A DNA stretch of 43,434 nt, from contig NZ_AFJI01000033.1 in NCBI RefSeq assembly GCF_000264785.1, forward strand, positions 1 to 43,434, written 5' to 3'. Below the pieces are notes generated by a model that had not been told where the DNA came from, searched no databases, and saw only the letters and a list, made by a program, of their open reading frames with translations. The DNA comes from Edwardsiella ictaluri ATCC 33202 (lineage in GTDB: Bacteria; Pseudomonadota; Gammaproteobacteria; Enterobacterales; Enterobacteriaceae). This document shows, in pieces, positions 38,040 through 43,434 of this stretch; within the stretch, counting starts at the first letter, position 1; each line of letters begins with the position of its first letter. Made by a program: the position numbers and the translations under genes.

Positions 38040-39251
38040 TCACGGGATTGTCTTTTTTAGGTTATCGACGCCGTCGGTCGACAGCATGACTGCCAGCGTT
38101 TTCAGATACCCGTCTTTGGTTCCGTGCTCTCCCATCAGCAGTGCGATGGTGGCGATGGCGGTCGGGCAGCCCGGAGTGGTGACCTGAAAGCCTGGCATAC
38201 AGGGCTTTCCGTTCAGCGGTGGCGCCCCGGGAGTTCCTTTCATCTGGGTTCCCCGGCTTCTGGCAGCCTGAATCATCTGTAAACACATCTGGTGTTTGTG
38301 GGAGGCGGTGCCTTGCCTGTGGTGGTGCAGCTTGCGTATCCCCATCGCCATCATCGGGAGCAGTCCCACCATGATAAAGCCAGCGGCAAAGCCCACCGCT
38401 TTGGCCATATTGATTTGATCATAGCGGTCGATAATAAACTTGAGCCGTCCATCGCACTGACCGCAGGTACAGGGGTACAGATGCTGGCGCAGATCCCACA
38501 GCGTGCCATAAACATCCATGGTCGAGGCCACGCTGGCCGTGGTCACGGCCAGGTTCAGTATGACCCCGACCGGAGTGGCGGCAGCCGACAGCGCCGTACC
38601 GACACCGCCGCCCACGGCCTGGCCAACGGTGCTCAGGAGCGCATTGCCACCGGCGGAGACACTCCCCTGGGTGGCATTGATAATCTGCTGGGTCAGCGCA
38701 ACGTAGGGAGAGACCCCCTCCGCAATATTGTTCACCGCCGTCAGTGCCGTTTTGGCCGGTCTGGGTAATAGAGAACCGGCGGTGTTGATCAGCCCCACGG
38801 TACCCAGCACATTGGATACCGTTGATGCAGAAAAGGATGCGATGCCCCGTGCGTCTATCGGTAACGCCCCAGATGCCGACTTGATATAGCTGGCCAGTGA
38901 AGCCTCCTGGTTGGCTCTGTTGATCGCTGTACCGATGTCGCCTATTATCTGCGGGACGTTGATACTATGTCCCCCCGCATCAGCAGGATGACTATCGATA
39001 GGCCACTGAGGCGGACGTAGCAATGAGGTGGATTTTTGCTTCATCACATCATCTAGCGATTCCTGTAGCATCTTCAACAGCGCGCCAAAGGATGTTGAAT
39101 CGAACTTCAGCTCATGACTGATGACAACATCCGCCATGCGTAGTACCTCGATAGGCATCACCGCCGCACTGTAAAACCCGGCTTGCCGCTTTGGCTTTGG
39201 GCCCAGTTGTTGCCACCGCTTGTCATCATCAGTGAGATCGTCAATATTCAT
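38040..39251 (-). CDS. evpD: uncharacterised T6SS-cluster protein EvpD
   Basis: This encodes a 403-residue protein with no recognised domain. Visible parts are a charged N-terminus (1-80), a Gly/Ala/Ser-rich region (about 125-250) that could form amphipathic or membrane-seeking helices, a CxCxxC cluster (Cys261, Cys263, Cys266), a hydrophobic segment at about 284-305 followed by HHHR, and a C-terminal region with three cysteines and PGCPTAIATIA. It lies between hcp and tssE, inside the structural operon, with no neighbour that looks like an immunity gene. The name rests on position among the 16 evp genes. It could be an accessory assembly factor, an adaptor, or a secreted membrane-active protein; none is shown by sequence. 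Confidence 0.85.
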   Translation of the reverse strand: MNIDDLTDDDKRWQQLGPKPKRQAGFYSAAVMPIEVLRMADVVISHELKFDSTSFGALLKMLQESLDDVMKQKSTSLLRPPQWPIDSHPADAGGHSINVPQIIGDIGTAINRANQEASLASYIKSASGALPIDARGIASFSASTVSNVLGTVGLINTAGSLLPRPAKTALTAVNNIAEGVSPYVALTQQIINATQGSVSAGGNALLSTVGQAVGGGVGTALSAAATPVGVILNLAVTTASVASTMDVYGTLWDLRQHLYPCTCGQCDGRLKFIIDRYDQINMAKAVGFAAGFIMVGLLPMMAMGIRKLHHHRQGTASHKHQMCLQMIQAARSRGTQMKGTPGAPPLNGKPCMPGFQVTTPGCPTAIATIALLMGEHGTKDGYLKTLAVMLSTDGVDNLKKTIP

Positions 39252-39271
39252 TATGTGCTCCTGCCGATGTA

Positions 39272-39319
39272 GCCTATCTGTATAAAGCGGAAGGGGTATC
39301 GCCTATCTGTGTAAAGAGG
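39272..39319. repeat. two direct repeats in the hcp-evpD gap
   Basis: GCCTATCTGTATAAAGCGG (39272-39290) recurs as GCCTATCTGTGTAAAGAGG at 39301-39319, a spacing of 29 bases. It could bind a regulator or be a local duplication. Confidence 0.7.
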
Positions 39320-39324
39320 GGAAC

Positions 39325-39360
39325 GGTACAGGGTGACATATTTGCGACGCCACCTGTACC
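39325..39360 (-). other. hairpin directly after hcp (possible processing or attenuation site)
   Basis: GGTACAGG and CCTGTACC form a perfect eight-pair stem around a 20-base loop. It begins 20 bases past the hcp stop on the minus strand, without a strong T tract. A structure here would stabilise the hcp message or lower read-through into evpD and beyond. Confidence 0.6.
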
Positions 39361-39380
39361 TGACCCCCAGCTTGATGGTT

Positions 39381-39872
39381 TTACTTCTTCTGGTTGGTAA
39401 TAAGACTCCAGCCCTCGGGCCCAATTTTACTGCCCGCCTTACCGCTCTGATCCTGGGGAATATATTCCCAAGTCACTTCCTTATAGGCGAAATCAATGGT
39501 TTCCTGCGGGCGGTCGCTTCCGCCAGAGGCCCCGGAGCAGTCATAGCTGGAGATGGCTACATTAGTAAATTTATAGATACAGAAGGCGAACTTATCGCCA
39601 GCCTGGGTACAAATCTCCACTTCCAGCGAGGGAAAGTTCTGGCCCTGAACGGCGGCCGAGGCCAGCTTGACACTGGCGCAGTCCATCCATTTGGTTATAC
39701 GGAATACCGACATTGTGGCCTTACCGGTATTCAGACCCTGGGTACCGCTCTCCATTGAGCACTCATTGCCTGCTCCCCATGCAAAGCCCAGTACTTCAAT
39801 CCATTTTTTGTGCTTAGCATCGGTAGATTCCCCATCAACCTTATCTAGTTTGATATAGGTATCAAAAGCCAT
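39381..39872 (-). CDS. evpC: T6SS inner-tube protein Hcp
   Basis: This encodes a 163-residue Hcp family protein (MAFDTYIKLDKVDGESTD start; KYTNVAI-like strand KFTNVAISSYDCSG; WEYIPQ near the end). Hcp hexamers stack into the tube that is expelled by sheath contraction, and EvpC is a hallmark secreted protein of the EVP system. ATG 39872 is preceded by AGAGAGG; the frame extension to 39893 overlaps that ribosome site. Confidence 0.96.
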   Translation of the reverse strand: MAFDTYIKLDKVDGESTDAKHKKWIEVLGFAWGAGNECSMESGTQGLNTGKATMSVFRITKWMDCASVKLASAAVQGQNFPSLEVEICTQAGDKFAFCIYKFTNVAISSYDCSGASGGSDRPQETIDFAYKEVTWEYIPQDQSGKAGSKIGPEGWSLITNQKK

Positions 39873-39941
39873 AGCGGACCTCTCTTGTGACAAGATAAAC
39901 TGTGTTTTAGATATATGTGATAGATAAATTCGGCTAAATAG

Positions 39942-41429
39942 TTAGCCTTGCGCCGGTGGCGGCAGATCGGCGACCAAACGTAAAGATGCGGTCAGCCCCT
40001 CCAGCTGGAAATGGGGTTTTAAATAGGCCACTGCCTTATAGAACCCCGGTTTACCTGGAATATCGCTGACATCAATACGGGCTTCCCGTAATGGGTATTT
40101 CGCCTTAATATCCTGGCCTGCATCATCTGAACCGACCACATAATTACTGATCCACTGATTGAGAAAGTATTCACATTCGCTACGGCTCATAAAGCTGCCG
40201 AGCTTGTCGCGGACCATCGATTTTAAATAATGGGCAAAGCGCGAGGTGGCCATAATATATTGCAGCTGGCAGGCGATCCTGGCGTTGGCATTAGCTGAGT
40301 CACTGTCATATTCCTTGGGCTTTTGTGCCGACTGGGTCGAAAAGAATGCGGCATAGTCGGTACCCTTACAGTGGGTCAGGGCGATAAATCCCAGGTCGGC
40401 CAACTCTTTCTCCCGGCGATCGGTAATGGCCACTTCGGTGGGACACTTGAGCTCTACTTCGCCATCATCGGTAGTAAAGGTGTGCGCCGGCAGTCCCTCC
40501 ACCAGACCACCTCCTTCGACTCCCCGGATGGCGGCGCACCAGCCATATTTGGCATAGGCCTGAGTCAGGCGGGTACCCAGCGCATAGGCCGCATTCAGCC
40601 ACAGATATTTGCCATGCTCCTTGCCGTTGACATCTTCCTCAAAATTGAATGCCTCTACCGGTACCGTCGCGGCACCGTAAGGCAGTCGGCCAAGCACGTG
40701 GGGCAGGGCCAGGGCGATATAGCGGGCATCCTCCGACTGGCGCAGCGATTTCCACTTGGCATACTCAACCGTATCAAAGCCTTTGGCCAGATCCCTGGGG
40801 ATCGACAGCTCTGTCAGGCTATCCAGTCCGAACATTCCTGCGCTGGCGGCAGAGAGGAAGGGAGCATGGGCTGCCGCCGCAACGTGTGAGATCTCCTCCA
40901 GCAGAAACAGATCCTCCGGGTGGTTGCTGAACTCATAATCCCCGATCATGGCTGCAAAGGGGGCACCACCAAAGGTGCCGTACTCCTCCTCATAGACTTT
41001 CTTGAACAGGGCGCTCTGATCAAACTCGGCGGCACTCTTAAAGTCGCGGATCAGATCTTTTCGGCTGACATTCAGCATGCGGATTTTCAGGCCGGTACCG
41101 GTTTCGCTTTGATGTACCAGGTAATGCAGTCCACGCCATGACCCTTCCAGCTTTTGGAAAGCCGGCTCATGCATAATGGTGGACAGCTGGGCGGAGAGCA
41201 GCGCATCGATCTGGGCAATACGTGCCTCAATACTGGCCAGTACGTCACCGGAAACTGTCACCGTTCCCGACAGAACCTCACTTACCCATTCCCCCAACAG
41301 GTCCCGCGCCCGCTCTCTCTCCAGGTCACTGCGTGCCATCCGGGTTTCAGCAATGATGCTATCCAGCAGGCTGTCCTCTGGAGCCGCGCTCTCGACAGCG
41401 GCACTTTCTGGCAAGTTCTGTTCGCTCAT
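39942..41429 (-). CDS. evpB: T6SS contractile sheath large subunit TssC
   Basis: This encodes a 495-residue TssC/VipB protein with the standard blocks LEGSWRGLHYLVHQSETG, YGTFGGAPFAAMIGDYEFS and RLPYGAATVPVEAFNFEED, and a C-terminal sheath handshake region. It assembles with TssB into the contractile sheath. Its start overlaps the evpA stop by one base (TAATG), which suggests translational coupling for equal amounts. Confidence 0.97.
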   Translation of the reverse strand: MSEQNLPESAAVESAAPEDSLLDSIIAETRMARSDLERERARDLLGEWVSEVLSGTVTVSGDVLASIEARIAQIDALLSAQLSTIMHEPAFQKLEGSWRGLHYLVHQSETGTGLKIRMLNVSRKDLIRDFKSAAEFDQSALFKKVYEEEYGTFGGAPFAAMIGDYEFSNHPEDLFLLEEISHVAAAAHAPFLSAASAGMFGLDSLTELSIPRDLAKGFDTVEYAKWKSLRQSEDARYIALALPHVLGRLPYGAATVPVEAFNFEEDVNGKEHGKYLWLNAAYALGTRLTQAYAKYGWCAAIRGVEGGGLVEGLPAHTFTTDDGEVELKCPTEVAITDRREKELADLGFIALTHCKGTDYAAFFSTQSAQKPKEYDSDSANANARIACQLQYIMATSRFAHYLKSMVRDKLGSFMSRSECEYFLNQWISNYVVGSDDAGQDIKAKYPLREARIDVSDIPGKPGFYKAVAYLKPHFQLEGLTASLRLVADLPPPAQG

Positions 41430-41941
41430 TATTGCTGTTCCTCACTAAAACCGGTCTCTTTACCCAGATTTTGCAGTTTTTCGGTATCTTCAATGATGCC
41501 CTGCAATACCTCACCCAGGCGCTCGTTGCTGTACATCTTGTTTTTCAGATCGGAGAGTCGGCTGCGGATATTCATCAGCTTGCGTAGTGGTTCGACCTGT
41601 GCCGCTATTCGCTCAGGAGTGAAATCCGCCATACTTTGAAAATGCAGCTCCACCGACAGCTGGCTGTCATCTCCTGCCAGGGTATTTTCAGTGCGGAATG
41701 ACAGATGTGGATGTATCCCTTTGATAACATCGTTGAAGTTGTCACGATCAATCGAAACGAATTTGCGTTCTTTCAGCTTGGGAAGCGGGGTCGCCGGTTG
41801 CCCTGAATAGTCACCGAGAACCCCCATGACAAATGGCAGCTCCTTCATCTCCTGCGCATCGCCAATTTCAACATCATAGGTAATCTGCACTCTTGGCGAG
41901 CGGACCCGATCCAAAGTATGCTGCTTGCTTTCACTTGCCAT
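41429..41941 (-). CDS. evpA: T6SS contractile sheath small subunit TssB
   Basis: This encodes a 170-residue TssB/VipA protein starting with the family block VRSPRVQITYDVEIGDAQEMKELPFVMGVLGDYSG. It co-assembles with TssC. ATG 41941 has GGAG eight bases upstream. The 249-base gap to evpP indicates its own promoter; an AT-rich TATAAT on the minus strand (41999-41994) is a candidate -10. Confidence 0.96.
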   Translation of the reverse strand: MASESKQHTLDRVRSPRVQITYDVEIGDAQEMKELPFVMGVLGDYSGQPATPLPKLKERKFVSIDRDNFNDVIKGIHPHLSFRTENTLAGDDSQLSVELHFQSMADFTPERIAAQVEPLRKLMNIRSRLSDLKNKMYSNERLGEVLQGIIEDTEKLQNLGKETGFSEEQQ

Positions 41942-42081
41942 GAATTCATCTCCGTAACATTTCTTACAACACCGTATAATGTTATAGATGGGGATTATAT
42001 GTGAATGAATTTGTCCATCTTTGTAAAAAATACATATTCATTTCAATATCGACGATCCGATAATCCCCCCGTATTCCACAC

Positions 42082-42096
42082 TTTCCCTAGGGTAAA
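42082..42096. promoter_or_regulatory. near-perfect palindrome upstream of evpA
   Basis: TTTCCCTAGGGTAAA is palindromic apart from one mismatched pair, centred on CCCTAGGG. It is 141-155 bases before the evpA start, so it could bind a dimeric regulator. No known motif is recognised. Confidence 0.35.
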
Positions 42097-42154
42097 AACG
42101 GCGCAGATGGCAGGCCGCTAATGTCTGGGTGAGGATGACTGTAACCGGGGACAG

Positions 42155-42168
42155 CCCCCGAAAGGGGG
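42155..42168. terminator. stable tetraloop hairpin just past the evpP stop
   Basis: CCCCC-GAAA-GGGGG is a perfect five-pair stem with a GNRA-type loop on the plus strand, 22 bases beyond the evpP stop. The T-rich stretch lies on the plus-strand side, so efficiency for evpP (minus) is uncertain; it could limit read-through from evpP into evpA. Confidence 0.45.
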
Positions 42169-42190
42169 ATTATTTTTGAAGTAATTAGTG

Positions 42191-42748
42191 CTATTTCAAT
42201 GCTGAAAAGTTGTACCTACTAATATGCCAGACCGTCAGGTTCGGAATGTAGAACTGTGTGGCTCCGCCAGGTAACATTGACCCCCTACCTTTTTTTTCCA
42301 AGGCGGCATTTCGGCGAGAGGAAAAATCGGCATCAATACGCGGCATTCCTTTAAATCCACCGAACCAGGCATAGACGGGAACCTTTAGGGTTATTTCAAG
42401 CAACCAGTCGAGAGAGTTCCAGTTTTCTTTGATAACGGAGGTGAGTCGTCCCCATTCCCTCATTGATACTCCGTTTTGCTTAGCTAATAGCATACGCTGC
42501 TGCAGGCCTCCATCATGCCGGAAGGGCTGGATGGGACTCCACCAGGGAGACAGCAGGGTAGCATCAGTGACTTGGCGTCTTGACAATGCATTCGAACCAT
42601 TGAATTTATATAATCCTGTCCCTGCAGGAAGAAGCTCTTTAGTTGGCAAACCATACGATATTTTAAATGCATCGCAGACGGTGGTTCCTGGACCGGTAGA
42701 AATATTACCGACATGGTTCCAGTCTAGATCAGAGTTCAAAATAGACAT
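42191..42748 (-). CDS. evpP: T6SS effector EvpP
   Basis: This encodes a 185-residue soluble protein without signal peptide or known domain. Length, location upstream of evpA, and separation from it by a promoter-sized gap match EvpP of Edwardsiella. EvpP is secreted by the EVP system, needed for fish infection, and reported to block NLRP3 inflammasome activation through calcium-dependent JNK signalling. The protein is rich in Trp (for example LLSPWWSPIQPF) and basic near residues 145-155. AAGGA stands nine bases upstream of ATG 42748. Published work places evpP under EsrB and Fur control; candidate sites are listed separately. The identity rests on context and recall of the family. Confidence 0.85.
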   Translation of the reverse strand: MSILNSDLDWNHVGNISTGPGTTVCDAFKISYGLPTKELLPAGTGLYKFNGSNALSRRQVTDATLLSPWWSPIQPFRHDGGLQQRMLLAKQNGVSMREWGRLTSVIKENWNSLDWLLEITLKVPVYAWFGGFKGMPRIDADFSSRRNAALEKKGRGSMLPGGATQFYIPNLTVWHISRYNFSALK

Positions 42749-42784
42749 AATGCGCTATCCTTTTTCAGTAGATTTGAGCGTGCT

Positions 42785-42812
42785 ATTATAGAAGATCTAA
42801 TTAACAGATCTT
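42785..42812 (-). promoter_or_regulatory. evpP promoter -10 with overlapping 7-7-7 inverted repeat
   Basis: On the minus strand a perfect -10 TATAAT occupies 42790-42785, 37 bases before the evpP ATG. One base upstream begins the perfect repeat AAGATCT-AATTAAC-AGATCTT (42792-42812, read on the plus strand). The repeat covers the -35 position, where no -35 consensus is seen (AAAGAT at 17-base spacing). This suggests an activator-dependent or operator-controlled promoter. Confidence 0.6.
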
Positions 42813-42823
42813 TGCAAAAAACA

Positions 42824-42842
42824 CATATCAATAATCTATATG
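42824..42842 (-). promoter_or_regulatory. candidate Fur box upstream of evpP
   Basis: The 19-mer CATATCAATAATCTATATG matches the Fur consensus GATAATGATAATCATTATC at 12 of 19 positions by direct count. It lies about 35-55 bases upstream of the -10. Fur control of evpP is reported in E. tarda; whether this is the site used is inferred. Confidence 0.45.
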
Positions 42843-42846
42843 CTAA

Positions 42847-42990
42847 GAGTCTATCCCATTAGGCTATTTGATTTTCCATTTTGGTCCTGGTCTGTGCTCA
42901 CAAACCTCATGTACTGCGTGTACGCTCCGGTTGTTGTGCGCTGTCCGTGTCCAAGCTGGGTGCAACAATATATGCCTACTGGGATAGGAA
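42847..42990. mobile_element. 144-bp MITE with CTAA target duplication
   Basis: The ends are 15-base inverted repeats with two mismatches: TCTATCCCATTAGGC at 42850-42864 against CCTATCCCAGTAGGC read from 42988 to 42974 on the minus strand. CTAA flanks both sides (42843-42846 and 42991-42994), the duplication type of IS5-family elements. The interior folds on itself (CACAAACC with GGTTGTTGTG; GTAC with GTAC). It has no coding frame. The CCTATCCC ends match those of the nearby IS5-like elements. Confidence 0.75.
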
Positions 42991-43017
42991 CTAAATATGA
43001 CCTATCCGATTATCTAT

Positions 43018-43049
43018 AGAGGCCTGTAAGCCTCGTATTTTTTATTTTC
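43018..43049 (+). terminator. terminator-like hairpin between the MITE and the IS
   Basis: GAGGC-CTGTAA-GCCTC followed by GTATTTTTTATTTT has a five-pair stem and T-rich tail in the plus direction. No plus-strand gene precedes it here, so it may be a remnant; it could shield evp control DNA from rightward transcription. Confidence 0.45.
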
Positions 43050-43062
43050 TGATGACTTAGAA

Positions 43063-43434
43063 CCTATCCCTGAAGGGATTGTCAGAATGTCGTAACTGAT
43101 AATGTCTAAAGGCGAAAATATGACAGGCAGCCAATGGCGGATCAGCGATGAACTCTGGGAAAAAATGGCACCGCTTATCTCTGAGCACAAAACCAGCCAT
43201 CCACTCGGTACACACCGGAAACGCGTTGATAACCGTGCCGCAGTGGATGCCATCTTCTTCGTCCTCAGAACCGGATGCCAGTGGAACGCACTGAATGCCA
43301 GCGGGATATGTTCATCGAGTTCTGCACACCGGCGCTTCCAGGAATGGCGTGATGCAGGCGTCTTCGAGCGCTTCTGGCAGAACGGATTGCTGGCCAGTGA
43401 ACATCTGGACGGCATTGACTGGCCCTGGTTGTGA
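43063..43434 (+). mobile_element. left part of an IS5-family (IS427-like) element, continuing past the window
   Basis: The left inverted repeat CCTATCCCTGAAGG begins at 43063, preceded by TTAG, a YTAR-type target. The transposase gene follows at 43120. The right end is outside the window. It shares the end sequence and the domain layout with the decayed element at 5203 but differs at many residues, so it is a different element of the same group. Confidence 0.75.
43120..43434 (+). CDS. IS5-family transposase, first ORF (DUF4096 domain)
   Basis: This encodes 104 residues from ATG 43120 (AAAGGCG five bases upstream; a weaker in-frame ATG is at 43102). The protein has the N-terminal DUF4096 blocks WRISDELWEKMAPLI, FVLRTGCQWNAL and HRRFQEWRDAG, ending DWPWL before TGA 43432-43434. 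The first catalytic Asp would lie a few codons further on (compare WLSVNG in the other copy). The stop is either the normal end of orfA, with the rest made by frameshifting, or a nonsense change. The following sequence is not available. Confidence 0.75.
   Translation: MTGSQWRISDELWEKMAPLISEHKTSHPLGTHRKRVDNRAAVDAIFFVLRTGCQWNALNASGICSSSSAHRRFQEWRDAGVFERFWQNGLLASEHLDGIDWPWL

Noticed and set aside
39272..39319. GCCTATCTG direct repeats near hcp considered as IS5-like element ends
   Set aside because: They are in direct, not inverted, orientation and lack the CCTATCCC core and any CTAA-type flank.
1..43434. CRISPR array, rRNA, prophage
   Set aside because: No regularly spaced palindromic repeats with variable spacers, no rRNA sequence and no phage structural genes were seen.

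Overview
The window looks like chromosome of an Edwardsiella species (Enterobacterales; E. piscicida, E. ictaluri, E. anguillarum and E. tarda cannot be told apart from this text alone). Two things point there. Positions 21963-42748 carry 16 genes in the order and number of the Edwardsiella virulence protein (EVP) type VI secretion cluster, including a 185-codon gene at the place of the effector gene evpP. The housekeeping block 6407-21342 follows the enterobacterial order ccmABCDEFGH(I), mlaA, fadL, yfcZ, sixA, smrB, prmB, aroC, mepA.

Layout. (1) 1-1652: an AT-rich accessory segment. It holds the start of an OspB/EseI-like type III effector gene running off the left edge, a Spa15/InvB-type chaperone gene just upstream of it, three 32-bp tandem repeats between them, and an IS1 remnant. 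It abuts the 3' end of a tRNA-Arg(CCU) gene, a common island insertion point. (2) 1927-4810: a three-gene efflux operon (DUF1656, HlyD-type adaptor, FUSC transporter; AaeXAB/YdhIJK type). (3) 5203-6057: a decayed IS5-family (IS427-like) element. (4) 6407-13594: the System I cytochrome c maturation operon, tightly overlapped except for a hairpin-bearing gap between ccmB and ccmC. (5) 13665-21342: mlaA, fadL with a FadR box, yfcZ, sixA, smrB, prmB, aroC and mepA. The fadIJ pair that lies between yfcZ and sixA in E. coli is absent. (6) 21963-42748, all on the minus strand: evpP, then evpA to evpO. (7) 42847-43434: a 144-bp MITE-like element with CTAA flanks and the 5' part of a second IS5-family element, which border the T6SS on the evpP side.

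The T6SS set is complete: sheath TssB/TssC, tube Hcp, baseplate TssE/F/G/K, cap TssA, membrane complex TssJ/L/M, spike VgrG plus PAAR, and the recycling ATPase ClpV. EvpD has no recognised function, and EvpP is the known host-directed effector. No antibacterial toxin/immunity pair is visible. The evpP promoter has a good -10, a perfect 7-7-7 inverted repeat over the -35 position, and a Fur-box-like 19-mer whose outer edge lies 5 bp from the MITE.

The most unusual observations are the OspB-like protein, whose predicted catalytic His and Cys positions read Gly and Ser; the MITE that appears mobilised by the resident IS family and sits against the evpP control region; and the uncharacterised EvpD with its CxCxxC motif and glycine/alanine-rich helices.
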